A stretch of 64,000 bases of DNA from Comamonas phosphati (lineage in GTDB: Bacteria; Pseudomonadota; Gammaproteobacteria; Burkholderiales; Burkholderiaceae_C), in contig NZ_BMEU01000002.1 in the NCBI RefSeq assembly GCF_014637085.1, positions 1 through 64,000 of the forward strand, read 5' to 3'. The notes under the pieces were generated by a model, which made no database searches, had not been told where the DNA came from, and was given only the letters and a program-made list of their open reading frames with translations. Position 1 is the first letter of the stretch. Each line of letters begins with the position of its first letter. Positions 55,322-64,000 of the stretch are shown here, piece by piece. The translations under genes were made by a program, and so were the position numbers.

Positions 55322-56485
55322 ATGAAAATCGCCATCATCTCCCCCAACACCGCCCACCTCCATGAGATGGCCCATGTGCTGCAGGAGCGCTCGCACCAGG
55401 TCCTGAGCTTCGAGGGCGGAAAGACACGCATGCCGGCCATTGCCGAGCAGGAGCGGCCCGATCTGATGGTGGTCGACGGCATGTGCTGCGACCCGGCCGA
55501 CCTGGCACCGGTGGAGGCCGTGACCACCCGCTACCCGCGCACGGCGGTGCTGCTGCTGTGCGCCCAGCAAACGCCCGAATTCCTGCTGCAGTCCATGCGG
55601 GCCGGCGTGCGGGAGGTGCTGCCCTCGCCCGCGCCGCCGCAGGCGCTGGCGGAGGCGGTGCAGCGCATTGCTGCCAAATTGCCGGACGGCGTGCAAGAGC
55701 GCGCGCACGGCCAGGTCATGGCCTTTCTGCCCTGCAAGGGCGGCAGCGGCGCCACCTTCCTGGCCGCCAACCTGGCCTGGGCGCTGGCGCGCAGCCATTC
55801 GGTGCTGCTCATCGACCTGAACCTGCAGTTCGGCGATGCGCTGGCCTACCTGCACGAAGGCAAGCCGGCATCGACCCTGGCCGACGTGGCACGCGACCTG
55901 CATCGCCTCGACGCTTCTTTTCTGGCGGCCAGCACGGTCAAGGTCGCACCCCGGCTGCATGTGCTGGCAGCCCCCGAGGACGCCATCCACGCCATGGAGG
56001 TGGAACCCGGGCATGTGAACGCCATCGTACAACTGGCCGCCGCCCACTACGATTTCGTGCTGCTGGACCTGGGCCGCGTGCTCGACCCGCTGGCCCTGGG
56101 CATGCTGGACAAGGCCCAATACATCGTGCCCGTGCTGCTGCCCAATCTAGCGGCCGTGCGCAACGCGCAGAAGCTGCTGCGCATGTTCCATGACCTGGGC
56201 TACCCCGAAAGCCGCCTGCATCCGGTGCTGAACCGGGTGGACAGGCGCCACGACATAGGCCTGGCCGAAGTGCGCAAGACGCTGGGCCTGGCCCAGCAGC
56301 AGTGGCGCGCCGTGCCGGATGCGCCGCAGGAGGTGCAGGCCGCCATCAACGCCGGTATGCCGCTGGCCGAATCCGCCCGCGGCGGCGCCTTGGCGCGCGA
56401 GCTGGCCGCCTGGGCCGAAGCCCTGTCCCCCGGAGCCAACGAAGACAGCGGCGGCTTTCTGCACCGGCTCTTTCGCCGGGCCTGA
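55322..56485 (+). CDS. cpaE: Tad pilus localisation ATPase TadZ/CpaE
   Basis: This 387-aa protein has an N-terminal receiver-like domain (about 1-125; DLMVVDGMCCDPADL) and a ParA/MinD-type ATPase domain. The deviant Walker A is CKGGSGATFLAANLAWAL with the signature Lys K139, followed by VLLIDLNLQFGDALAYL and YDFVLLDLGRVLDPLAL. TadZ proteins place the Tad machine at a pole. The Thr of the P-loop is present, so nucleotide binding is likely. Confidence 0.93.
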   Translation: MKIAIISPNTAHLHEMAHVLQERSHQVLSFEGGKTRMPAIAEQERPDLMVVDGMCCDPADLAPVEAVTTRYPRTAVLLLCAQQTPEFLLQSMRAGVREVLPSPAPPQALAEAVQRIAAKLPDGVQERAHGQVMAFLPCKGGSGATFLAANLAWALARSHSVLLIDLNLQFGDALAYLHEGKPASTLADVARDLHRLDASFLAASTVKVAPRLHVLAAPEDAIHAMEVEPGHVNAIVQLAAAHYDFVLLDLGRVLDPLALGMLDKAQYIVPVLLPNLAAVRNAQKLLRMFHDLGYPESRLHPVLNRVDRRHDIGLAEVRKTLGLAQQQWRAVPDAPQEVQAAINAGMPLAESARGGALARELAAWAEALSPGANEDSGGFLHRLFRRA

Positions 56486-56515
56486 ATCCGCTTGCCAGCA
56501 CAGAAGGAGCCGATC

Positions 56516-57949
56516 ATGACCTTGCGAGACCTGCTCACCACACCGGCCGCGCGCACGCCGCAGCCCGCACTGCATGCGGTGCCCGAGCCGGCGGACAGGC
56601 CTGCTGCCGCTTCGGCAGATGCGGCGCCCAGCCCGGCGCCGGCCCCCTCGCCCGCCGCCGTCTCGGGCCGTGCCGTGTCCTATCTGGCGCTCAAGAGCCG
56701 CATCCACACCAAGCTGCTGGAGCGCTTCGACCTGGCCGCGCTGGAGTCGGTGCCGCTGCAGACGCTGCAGCAGGAGATCGCCGCCATGACGGAGCGCCTG
56801 CTGGCCGAGGATGCCGCCGCGGTCAACGACCTGGAGCGGCGCATGCTGATCCGCGACATCCAGCACGAGATGCTGGGCTTCGGCCCGCTGGAGCTGCTGA
56901 TGGTCGACCCTGCGGTCTCGGACATCCTGGTCAACCGCCACGATCGCATCTATGTGGAGCGCCACGGCCGGCTGGAGCTGACGCAGGTGGTCTTCACCGA
57001 CGAGAAGCACCTGCTGCGCATCATCGACAAGATCGTCTCGCGCATAGGCCGGCGCATCGACGAATCCAGCCCCATGGTCGACGCCCGCCTGCCCGATGGC
57101 TCGCGCGTGAACGCCGTCATTCCGCCCGTGGCGCTGGACGGGCCCATGATGTCCATCCGGCGCTTTGCCCGCACGCCGCTGCGCATGGAGAACCTGGTCA
57201 ACGACCTCAAGAGCCTGACGCCGGCCATGGCCAGCGTGCTCGAAGCCCTGTCCAAGGCCAAGGTGAACATGATCATCTCGGGCGGCACGGGCGCCGGCAA
57301 GACCACGCTGCTCAACATCCTCTCGGGCTATATCCCCGAGACGGAGCGCCTGGTCACCATCGAGGACGCCGCCGAGCTGCAGCTGCAGCAGCCCCATGTG
57401 GTGCGCATGGAAACACGGCCGCCCAATATCGAGGGGCGCGGCGAGATCACGCAGCGCGCGCTGGTGCGCAACGCCCTGCGCATGCGGCCGGACCGCATCA
57501 TCATCGGCGAGGTGCGCGGCGCCGAGGCCGTGGACATGCTGCAGGCCATGAATACCGGCCACGAGGGCTCGCTGACGACCATCCACGCCAACACGCCGCG
57601 CGATTCGCTGGCACGGCTGGAGAACATGGTCGGCATGGCCGGCCTGAACCTGCCGCACCAGGCCGCCCGCCAGCAGATCGCCTCGGCCATCACGGTCATC
57701 GTCCAGGTGCTGCGCCTGATGGACGGCAAGCGCAAGATCACCAGCATCCAGGAGATCACGGGCATGGAGGGCGAGATCGTCACCATGCAGGAGATCTTCG
57801 CCTTCACCCAGACCGGCGTCGGCGCGGGCGGCGAGGTGCAGGGCTACTTCCATGCCACGGGCGTGAGGCCCAAGTTCGCCGACCGGCTCAAGGGCTTCGG
57901 CATCGCGCTGCCGGACGCGGTGTTCGACCCCGGCAAACACTATCAGTGA
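56516..57949 (+). CDS. tadA: Tad pilus assembly/retraction ATPase TadA (CpaF)
   Basis: This 477-aa hexameric motor of the PilT/VirB11 type has a Pro/Ala-rich N-terminus (about 10-55), a helical domain, Walker [20 protein letters not shown] (K262), the Asp-box [20 protein letters not shown], Walker [20 protein letters not shown] and the His-box [23 protein letters not shown] at 56516 follows AGAAGGAG. It energises Flp pilus assembly with TadB and TadC. The short terminal motif is normal for CpaF proteins. Confidence 0.96.
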   Translation: MTLRDLLTTPAARTPQPALHAVPEPADRPAAASADAAPSPAPAPSPAAVSGRAVSYLALKSRIHTKLLERFDLAALESVPLQTLQQEIAAMTERLLAEDAAAVNDLERRMLIRDIQHEMLGFGPLELLMVDPAVSDILVNRHDRIYVERHGRLELTQVVFTDEKHLLRIIDKIVSRIGRRIDESSPMVDARLPDGSRVNAVIPPVALDGPMMSIRRFARTPLRMENLVNDLKSLTPAMASVLEALSKAKVNMIISGGTGAGKTTLLNILSGYIPETERLVTIEDAAELQLQQPHVVRMETRPPNIEGRGEITQRALVRNALRMRPDRIIIGEVRGAEAVDMLQAMNTGHEGSLTTIHANTPRDSLARLENMVGMAGLNLPHQAARQQIASAITVIVQVLRLMDGKRKITSIQEITGMEGEIVTMQEIFAFTQTGVGAGGEVQGYFHATGVRPKFADRLKGFGIALPDAVFDPGKHYQ

Positions 57950-57970
57950 ACCAGGCGAGAAGGAGCTGCC

Positions 57971-58960
57971 ATGCCGTCCTTTTTTTCCTCCCACCCGGCC
58001 CTCGTGATCGTCGCGCTGGTGTTTGCCGCCATGCTGCTGCTGTTGCAGGGTATCCATTCGGTATGGAAGCAGTACAAAAGCCCCGAGGCCAAGCGGCTGG
58101 AGCGCCGCCTGCGGGCCTTGTCCGCAGCCCACGACGACAGCGCATCGACCCGGCTCGTCAAGGAACGTGTTCTGAGCGATATGCCGCGGCTGCAGCGCAC
58201 GCTGCAGCATATGCCGCGCGCGCACCAGCTCGACCGCTTCATCGTGCAGGCGGGCCTGGACTGGACGGTGTCAGGCCTGCTGCTCGGCTGCGCCTTGCTG
58301 TTGGCGCTGGGCGTTCTCGCAGCCGTCGTGCTGGGCCAGCCCCTGGCCGTGGGGCTTGCCTCCGGCGCCGTGCTGGGAGCCCTGCCGCTGCTCCATGTTC
58401 AGCGCAAGCGCCGCCAGCGCCTGGGCCTGATGGAGCGCCAGTTGCCCGAGGCGCTGGACCTGATCGCCCGGGCGCTGCGCGCGGGCCATGCGTTTTCCTC
58501 GGGGCTGCAGATGGCAGGGGACGAGCTGCCCGATCCCATCGCCGGCGAGTTCCGCATGGTGCACGACGAGATCAACTACGGCACCTCGCTGCAGCAGGCC
58601 CTGAGCAACCTGGGCGAGCGCGTGCCCGTCACCGATCTGCGCTACTTCGTCGTGGCCGTGCTCATACAGCGCGAGTCCGGCGGCAATCTCACGGAAGTGC
58701 TCGGCAACCTGAGCCATCTGATCCGCGAACGGCTCAAGCTCCATGCCAAGGTGCGCGTGCTGTCCTCGGAGGGGCGCATGTCGGCCTGGATCCTGGGGCT
58801 CATGCCATTCGGGCTGGCCGGGCTACTCAATCTTTTCAACCCGGAATTCATGTCCCCGCTATGGACCGATTCCATCGGCATCACCATCCTCAAATGGCTG
58901 GCGGCGATGATGGTGATCGGCATGCTGATGCTGCGCCATATTGTCCGCATCCGGGTCTGA
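57971..58960 (+). CDS. tadB: Tad inner-membrane platform protein TadB
   Basis: This 329-aa protein of the GspF/TadB family has an N-terminal span (about 10-30), two central spans (about 95-140, LLLGCALLLALGVLAAVVLG), the soluble type II secretion F domain (QLPEALDLIARALRAGHAFS, VPVTDLRYFVVAVLIQRESG) and one or two C-terminal spans. It starts 21 bp after tadA with AGAAGGAG upstream. It forms the platform with TadC. Confidence 0.94.
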   Translation: MPSFFSSHPALVIVALVFAAMLLLLQGIHSVWKQYKSPEAKRLERRLRALSAAHDDSASTRLVKERVLSDMPRLQRTLQHMPRAHQLDRFIVQAGLDWTVSGLLLGCALLLALGVLAAVVLGQPLAVGLASGAVLGALPLLHVQRKRRQRLGLMERQLPEALDLIARALRAGHAFSSGLQMAGDELPDPIAGEFRMVHDEINYGTSLQQALSNLGERVPVTDLRYFVVAVLIQRESGGNLTEVLGNLSHLIRERLKLHAKVRVLSSEGRMSAWILGLMPFGLAGLLNLFNPEFMSPLWTDSIGITILKWLAAMMVIGMLMLRHIVRIRV

Positions 58961-58987
58961 GCCGGTCTTGAAAGCAAGGAGTCCGCC

Positions 58988-59899
58988 ATGCTGATCGTCG
59001 CCCTGCTCATCTTCACCGCCCTCATGCTGGCCGCGGGAGCCCTGTATTTCTGGGCGACGCCCACGGCCGCCGAGCAGCGCCTGCAAGCGCTGGCTCCGGC
59101 GTCCCAGGAGGGCGGCTGGACGGAAACCGCCGTCAAGCTCATCGGGCCGTTCGCCCATTTGTCATCGCCCACCGAGGGCATGGACGCCACGCCGCTGCGC
59201 CTGCGCTTTCTGAACGCCGGCTTGCGCCATGCGCAGGCGCCGCTGCTGTACTTCGGCGCCAAGACGCTGCTGCCACTGGTCGTGGCGCTGGCCGTGTATT
59301 CCCTGCTGCTGGCTTCCGGCACCATGGATACATCGCAGCTGCTGCTCTATCCCGTGGTGGCCGCCCTGGCGGCCTGTTATCTGCCCAATCTGGTGCTGCG
59401 CCGAATGGCAGCACACCGCAAACGCGAGATCTTCGAGAACTTTCCCGATGCCGCCGACCTGATGCTGGTCTGCGTGGAGGCCGGCATGGGCCTGGATGCG
59501 GCCCTGGGCAAGGTGACGGAGGAGATTCGCATCAAGAGCGAAGCCCTGGCCGAGGAACTGCACTGGACCAATCTGGAGATGCGCGCCGGCAGCACCCGCG
59601 AGAAAGCCCTGCGCAACCTGGCCGCGCGCACCGGCGTGGACGAGATCCATACCTTCACGGCCATGCTCACGCAGGCGGACCGGTTCGGCACCAGCATCGG
59701 CGAATCGCTGCGCGTGTTCTCGGAAGACCTGCGTCACAAGCGGCAAATGCGCGCCGAAGAGCTGGCCGCCAAGATTCCGACCAAGATGCTGCTACCGCTG
59801 GTGACCTGCATTTTTCCCGCCATCATGATGGTCGTGCTGGGCCCGGCCATTATCCGGATCGTGCGCACCATCATGCCCATGATTGCCGGCCACTCCTGA
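58988..59899 (+). CDS. tadC: Tad inner-membrane platform protein TadC
   Basis: This 303-aa GspF-like protein is paralogous to TadB: an N-terminal span, a central pair (about 85-130), the F domain (FPDAADLMLVCVEAGMGLDA, VDEIHTFTAMLTQADRFGTS) and a C-terminal span ending IVRTIMPMIAGHS. CAAGGAG precedes the ATG. It ends 10 bp from the convergent chemoreceptor gene, so no separate terminator is seen. I find no tadD in the window. Confidence 0.94.
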   Translation: MLIVALLIFTALMLAAGALYFWATPTAAEQRLQALAPASQEGGWTETAVKLIGPFAHLSSPTEGMDATPLRLRFLNAGLRHAQAPLLYFGAKTLLPLVVALAVYSLLLASGTMDTSQLLLYPVVAALAACYLPNLVLRRMAAHRKREIFENFPDAADLMLVCVEAGMGLDAALGKVTEEIRIKSEALAEELHWTNLEMRAGSTREKALRNLAARTGVDEIHTFTAMLTQADRFGTSIGESLRVFSEDLRHKRQMRAEELAAKIPTKMLLPLVTCIFPAIMMVVLGPAIIRIVRTIMPMIAGHS

Positions 59900-59909
59900 A
59901 CGCGCACTT

Positions 59910-61670
59910 TCAGAAGGTTTCCCACTCATCATCCGCAGCCCCTGCCGGAGCAGCAAGAGGCTTGCCCCGGCTGGCAATGGCGGCGGGAACGGCCGATGGA
60001 AGCGGGCGTGCTGCAGCCGCCTTGGGTTGAGGCCGCTGCACAGCCGGTGTGGGCTTGGCCGCAGATGCCGAAGCCTTGGCCGTGACGGGTGCCAACCGGG
60101 GCGCTGCTGCCGGCCTGGCCTGCGCCTGCTGGCCGGTCCTGAAGACCGACACCACTTGCGACAGCCGGCTGGCCTGCTCCTGCAGCGCCATGGCCGCCGC
60201 GCTCGATTCTTCCACCAGGGCCGCGTTCTGCTGCGTCATCTGATCCAGATTGCCCACAGCCTGGTTGACCTGGTTGATGCCGTCGCGCTGCTCCGAAGAC
60301 GAGGCCGTGATCTCGCCGATCAAATCGCTGACGCGGCGCACGCTGGACACGATCTCGTCCATGCTGCGCCCCGCCTGCTCCACCTGCTGGGAGCCCGATT
60401 GCACGTTGTCCACGCTGGTGCCGATCAGCAGCTTGATTTCCTTGGCCGCTTCGGCCGAGCGTCCGGCCAGGGCCCGTACTTCGCTGGCCACCACGGCAAA
60501 GCCTCGGCCCTGCTCGCCGGCCCGGGCCGCTTCCACAGCGGCATTCAAGGCCAGGATATTGGTCTGGAAGGCAATGCTGTCGATGACGCCGATGATGTCG
60601 GCAATCTTGCGGCTGCTGTCCGTGATCTGCTGCATGCTGTGCACCACCTGCTGCACCACATGGCCGCCCTGCTCCGCCGCCTGGGCAGCCGTGGCCGCCA
60701 GCTGGTTGGCCTGGCGGGCCGTGTCGGCAGACTGGGTGACCGTGGCGGTCAGTTGCTCCATGCTGGCGGCGGTTTCCTCAAGGTTGGCCGCCGTCTGCTC
60801 GGTGCGGGCCGACAGGTCCTGGTTGCCGGTGGCGATCTCGCCCGAAGCGGTGGAGACCGATTCCACGCCCATGCGCACTTCGCCCACGACGGAGCGCAGG
60901 CGTTCGGCCATGGCATTGAGCGCGCGCAGCAGCAGGCCCAGTTCGTCGTGGCGGTCATTGCGCACGGCAGCCGTCAGATCGCCCTCGGCAATCCTGTCGG
61001 CCAGCGCCACGGCTTCGTTGAGCGGATGCATGATGGAGCGCATCATGAGCACGCCGGCAACCAGCCCCAGCAGCACGATGAGGCCGCAGACCACGGCGCT
61101 GATCCAGTAGGCGCGGCTGCGCAGGCTCTCGCCGGCCTGTTCGGCCTCCTGCTTGAGCTGCTCCTGCAGATCGACATAAGCCTGCTGCGATGCCCTGTAG
61201 GTTTTGGCGATGGGCGCCATCTTGTCCACCAGGTCGCGCGCGGCCGCGAAGTCTCCGGCCTTGCGCGCCTCCTGCATGGCGGTATTGACTTCCAAGATCT
61301 GGCGGCGCTGCTCGGAGACCTTGGCCAGTTCCGCCTTGGACTTCGGCGCAATCGCCAGCTCGGTCACTTGTTTCTGCAGCGCACTGTTGCGGGCAATACC
61401 CTGGTTCATCAGATCGCGCTGGCGCTCCACCAGATGCTCCTCGCTGGACATGGCCGCGACGATGGAGCGGTCCACGCTCATGTCGGTGAGATCGCGCCAC
61501 TCCCGCGCCAGGGTCGAGCTGGCCTGGGCGTGATCAATGTCTTCAAGAATGCGGTTGTTGACCTGGTGCAGATAGAAAAGGCTGCCGATGACAACCGCCG
61601 ACATGCTCAGCAGCAGACCGATCACCAACAGCCACAGCTTGCGTGCAACAGTGAAACGAAGTGACTTCAT
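59910..61670 (-). CDS. Methyl-accepting chemotaxis protein
   Basis: This 586-aa chemoreceptor has span one (about 10-34, [20 protein letters not shown]), a periplasmic four-helix-bundle domain (about 35-188), span two (about 190-213), HAMP and the signalling domain ([20 protein letters not shown]). The C-terminal tail DDEWETF is a CheR/CheB-docking pentapeptide type. A Pro/Ala/Lys-rich linker (about 525-575) precedes the tail. Its layout closely parallels the receptor at 17612-19348. Ligand unknown. Confidence 0.94.
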   Translation of the reverse strand: MKSLRFTVARKLWLLVIGLLLSMSAVVIGSLFYLHQVNNRILEDIDHAQASSTLAREWRDLTDMSVDRSIVAAMSSEEHLVERQRDLMNQGIARNSALQKQVTELAIAPKSKAELAKVSEQRRQILEVNTAMQEARKAGDFAAARDLVDKMAPIAKTYRASQQAYVDLQEQLKQEAEQAGESLRSRAYWISAVVCGLIVLLGLVAGVLMMRSIMHPLNEAVALADRIAEGDLTAAVRNDRHDELGLLLRALNAMAERLRSVVGEVRMGVESVSTASGEIATGNQDLSARTEQTAANLEETAASMEQLTATVTQSADTARQANQLAATAAQAAEQGGHVVQQVVHSMQQITDSSRKIADIIGVIDSIAFQTNILALNAAVEAARAGEQGRGFAVVASEVRALAGRSAEAAKEIKLLIGTSVDNVQSGSQQVEQAGRSMDEIVSSVRRVSDLIGEITASSSEQRDGINQVNQAVGNLDQMTQQNAALVEESSAAAMALQEQASRLSQVVSVFRTGQQAQARPAAAPRLAPVTAKASASAAKPTPAVQRPQPKAAAARPLPSAVPAAIASRGKPLAAPAGAADDEWETF

Positions 61671-61934
61671 GAAACAACCAATCTACAAAAAACATTGAAC
61701 AGGCCGCGCGCTTCACAGGCAGGCCGGTCACCGGACCTGCCACCCGTGCGCCTTTGCGGTTCTTCGTCAGAAACACCTGGAACATTAACTATTGTTACAA
61801 ATTGAAGGAAATACGCATGCCCGGAAAAACACCGGTGCGGCGGGTGTCCTTGCCTGACCCAGCGGTTGCAGGCGGCAGGATTCATGGATTTCTCGCCATC
61901 GCGCAAGCGTGGAGCGGGAACCTACAATGGACGC

Positions 61935-62798
61935 GTGCCAAACACCTATCTGAATGCCGACCTGCACTGCCACTCCGTGGTCTCCGACGGCACCCTCACG
62001 CCCGAGCAACTGGCCCGGCGTGCCGCTGAACGGGGCGTGCAGCTGTGGGCCCTGACCGACCATGACGAGGTCGGCGGGCAGCACCGCGCCGCCGAAGCCG
62101 CCCATGCCTGTGGCCTGGACTATCTGACCGGAACCGAAATCTCCGTGAGCTTTGCCGGCCACACCGTGCATATCGTGGGCCTGGGCTTCGATGCCGAAGA
62201 CGCCCAGCTGGGCCAAGGCCTCTATGGCACCCGCAATGGCCGCGGCCCGCGCGCCAAGGAGATGGCGCGCCAGCTGGAACTCGCCGGCATAGCCGGCAGC
62301 TACGAAGGCGCGCTGCGCCATGCGGGCAATCCGGAGCTGATCTCGCGCACCCACTTTGCGCGCTACCTGGTGGAAAGCGGCATCTGCAGCGACACCTATG
62401 AGGTGTTCCGCCGCTTTCTGACCGAGGGCCGCCCCGGCTATGTGCCCCATGTCTGGGCCAACCTGCGCGATGCCGTGCACTGGATCACGGATGCCGGCGG
62501 CATGGCGGTCATTGCCCACCCGGCACGCTACGGCCTGACGGCCAACGAAGAATATGCGCTGTTTTCGGAGTTCAAGCAGCACGGCGGCCGGGGGGTAGAG
62601 GTCGTCACGGGCAGCCACCACCCGCACGAGTACGCCATCTACGCCGACATGGCCATGGAATTCGGTCTGGCCGCATCGCGCGGCAGCGATTTCCACAGCC
62701 CCGATGAATCGCATACCGATCTCGGCGATCTGCCTCCATTGTCCAGCCGGCTCACACCGGTCTGGGAGCTGCTGCAGGAGCGCATCCAGAGGGCCTGA
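61935..62798 (+). CDS. PHP-domain phosphoesterase (RNase AM / YciV-like)
   Basis: This 287-aa PHP protein has the metal motifs NADLHCHSVVSDGTLTP and WALTDHDEVGG, then GTEISVSFAGHTVHIVGLGF, VIAHPARYGL and the closing SRGSDFHSPDE. Such enzymes hydrolyse nucleoside 3',5'-bisphosphates or trim RNA 5' ends. GTG at 61935 is preferred: it starts right at the fold and lies 6 bp after a TACAAT box; ATG at 61884 is the alternative. It is followed by the YciO-like gene after 62 bp, a common pair. Confidence 0.9.
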   Translation: MPNTYLNADLHCHSVVSDGTLTPEQLARRAAERGVQLWALTDHDEVGGQHRAAEAAHACGLDYLTGTEISVSFAGHTVHIVGLGFDAEDAQLGQGLYGTRNGRGPRAKEMARQLELAGIAGSYEGALRHAGNPELISRTHFARYLVESGICSDTYEVFRRFLTEGRPGYVPHVWANLRDAVHWITDAGGMAVIAHPARYGLTANEEYALFSEFKQHGGRGVEVVTGSHHPHEYAIYADMAMEFGLAASRGSDFHSPDESHTDLGDLPPLSSRLTPVWELLQERIQRA

Positions 62799-62860
62799 AA
62801 AGCCCGCACGCAATCCTTCGCCTGGCCTTTGTCCAGGCACACAGCACAGGACCCTGCTCC

Positions 62861-63505
62861 ATGACCATCCGTTTTGAAGTCTATCCAGAGAATCCGCAAC
62901 CGCGCATCGTCAGGCAGGCCGCCGAGATGCTGCGCAAGGGCGCCATCCTGGCCGTGCCCACGGACTCCAGCTATGCGCTGGTCTGCCATCTCGATGACAA
63001 GAATGCCGTGGACCGGATACGCCGCATACGCCAGATCAACGACAAGCACCATCTGACGCTGCTGTGCCGCGACCTGTCCGAGCTGGCCAACTACGCCCGC
63101 GTGGACAACCGCCAGTACCGTCTGCTCAAGCTGGCCACGCCCGGCCCCTACACCTTCATCCTCGAAGCCTCCAAGGAAGTGCCCAAGCGCCTGAGCCACC
63201 CTTCGCGCAAGACCATAGGCCTGCGCGTGCCGGACCGCAAAGGCCTGCAGCTGCTGCTGGGAGAACTGGGCGAGCCCCTGCTGGCCACCACCTTGATCGC
63301 CCCTGGCGAGACCGAGCCGCTCAACGACGCGGATGCCATCCTGGAACGCTTCCCCCACGAACTCGATGCCGTGGTCGACGCCGGTGCCTGCCCTCAGGAG
63401 CCGACGACCGTGCTGGATCTGGTGCCCATGGCCCTGAACAATCCGCCCACCATCCTGCGCCAGGGCCGCGGCAGCCTGGATGCCATCGGCCTGCGGGCGG
63501 ATTGA
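62861..63505 (+). CDS. YciO/Sua5-family threonylcarbamoyl-AMP synthase-like protein
   Basis: This 214-aa protein of the YrdC/Sua5/YciO family has the nucleotide-binding KGAILAVPTDSSYALVCHL (residues about 26-44) and KHHLTLLCRDLSELANYARV. The later block KTIGLRVPDRKGLQLLL is also typical. The SxxN and KRxxK details of true TsaC are only partly present, so YciO-type with an undefined role is more likely than the tRNA t6A enzyme. Ends with a terminator. Confidence 0.9.
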   Translation: MTIRFEVYPENPQPRIVRQAAEMLRKGAILAVPTDSSYALVCHLDDKNAVDRIRRIRQINDKHHLTLLCRDLSELANYARVDNRQYRLLKLATPGPYTFILEASKEVPKRLSHPSRKTIGLRVPDRKGLQLLLGELGEPLLATTLIAPGETEPLNDADAILERFPHELDAVVDAGACPQEPTTVLDLVPMALNNPPTILRQGRGSLDAIGLRAD

Positions 63506-63521
63506 GATCCGGCGCCGCATC

Positions 63522-63551
63522 AAAAAAAAGGGCTTCCGCCCTTTTTTTTGC
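63522..63551 (+). terminator. Rho-independent terminator after the YciO-like gene
   Basis: Eight A residues, GGGC-TTCC-GCCC and eight T residues form a short hairpin with long U tract. The A run makes it usable from the other strand for the convergent chemoreceptor gene. Confidence 0.9.
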
Positions 63552-63605
63552 TGCCAGTGCCTATTCAGAAATCATTGCGGGCATATCCGGCCTATCAAGC
63601 GGTTC

Positions 63606-63627
63606 CAGAACGTGTTCACGATCTCAG
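63606..63627 (-). repeat. Short dispersed motif, copy 5
   Basis: Minus-strand TGAGATCGTGAACACGTTCTGG begins with the TGA stop codon of the chemoreceptor gene. It is the closest copy to the consensus. Confidence 0.6.
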
Positions 63628-64000
63628 GCCGATTTATACGCCAAGGCCTTGGATTCCCGTCGGCCCAGCGGAGCGGGCGCCAGGACGGGAGGCGTGTAGC
63701 CAAGGCTTGATGGCGCCTCTTCTTCCTCATCGAGCTTGAAGGCGCCCACGGCTTCCTGCAGGTCTTCGGTGCGGGCATTGAGCGCCGCCGCGGCCTGCGT
63801 GGCCTGCTGCACCAGCACGGCGTTTTCCTGATTGGTGCTGTCCATGTGCGCCACGGCCGTGTTCACATGATCTATGCCTTCGCTCTGCTCCTGCAGGGCA
63901 TGCGAAATTTCTCCGAGCAGGCCGGTGACCTGGCCCACGGATTGCACGATGTCCTTCATGGTGGCGCCCGCCTGTCCCACCAGCCCGGCGCCGCTTTCCA
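63624..64000 (-). CDS. Methyl-accepting chemotaxis protein, C-terminal part (cut by window edge)
   Basis: The last 125 residues of a chemoreceptor signalling domain are visible: ESGAGLVGQAGATMKDIVQS, VGQVTGLLGEISHALQEQSE and STNQENAVLVQQATQAAAAL. The C-terminal tail (LDEEEEAPSSLGYTPPVLA) is acidic, then Pro-rich, and ends KALAYKSA without the WETF docking pentapeptide of the other two receptors. The 5' part lies outside the window. Confidence 0.9.
   Translation of the reverse strand, partial: ESGAGLVGQAGATMKDIVQSVGQVTGLLGEISHALQEQSEGIDHVNTAVAHMDSTNQENAVLVQQATQAAAALNARTEDLQEAVGAFKLDEEEEAPSSLGYTPPVLAPAPLGRRESKALAYKSA

Noticed and set aside
56302-58971. An 889-codon plus-strand frame across tadA and tadB
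   Set aside because: Out of frame with tadA and tadB, whose motifs are complete; Arg/Ala/Pro-rich composition.

Overview
The window is a high-GC (about 65% by eye) betaproteobacterial chromosome segment. Gene content and order (trxB-ftsK-lolA, rpmB-rpmG, ileS-lspA, a single lolC-lolD pair, Bug/TctAB transporters, a DUF3422 protein, chemoreceptors ending in a WETF-type tail) point to the family Comamonadaceae, probably Comamonas or a close relative such as Delftia. This assignment rests on recognised gene families, not on a search.

Region 1 (1-4490) is the accessory part: a decayed chromosomal integron. On the minus strand an integron-integrase gene (intI) starts at 1649. It is split by a complete IS30-family element (187-1412, 2-bp CG target duplication), carries an in-frame TAG, and is cut again by an IS3-family element running off the left edge (1-108). 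Upstream of intI lie a candidate cassette promoter, an attI-like junction (GTTAGGC, 1769-1775) and four AT-rich gene cassettes, each with one ORF and one good attC site (2237-2296, 2915-2974, 3491-3548, 3933-3989). The products are an unknown protein, a candidate PD-(D/E)XK nuclease-fold protein, an exported Sel1-like protein and a small membrane protein. The array ends against a 188-bp MITE-like element with 29-bp inverted repeats and a stretch of truncated coding sequence.

Region 2 (4490-36000) is mostly housekeeping: lolA, ftsK, trxB, rpmB-rpmG, a fatty-acid desaturase, rsmB, purN, a DUF480 protein, a two-component acyl-CoA dehydrogenase, a chemoreceptor, an HNH nuclease, ribF-ileS-lspA, a Na/Pi cotransporter with a PhoU-like tail, a NUDIX hydrolase, an EamA exporter, a GGDEF-EAL protein, an atypical SDR, a DUF3422 protein and an orphan tctBA pair.

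Region 3 (36200-48510) holds a minus-strand run lolC-lolD-tatD-deoxyinosine glycosylase-spermidine-synthase-like-GspE/PilB-like ATPase. It is followed by a MarR regulator divergent from a Bug (TctC-type) binding protein and a sulfatase, then a COG4255-type protein coupled to recJ.

Region 4 (48510-59900) is a Tad (Flp) tight-adherence pilus locus on the plus strand: prepilin peptidase, CpaB/RcpC, secretin, lipoprotein, Flp pilin, TadG-like, two TadE-like, TadZ/CpaE, TadA, TadB and TadC. It lies behind an AT-rich leader with two near-identical 17-bp direct repeats. Region 5 (59900-64000) has a second chemoreceptor, a PHP-domain phosphoesterase, a YciO/Sua5-family protein and the end of a third chemoreceptor.

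Dispersed repeats are visible: a roughly 80-100-bp GC-rich intergenic repeat (four copies), a roughly 20-bp motif related to GAGATCGTGAACACGTTCTG (five copies) and a roughly 78-bp palindromic element (two copies).
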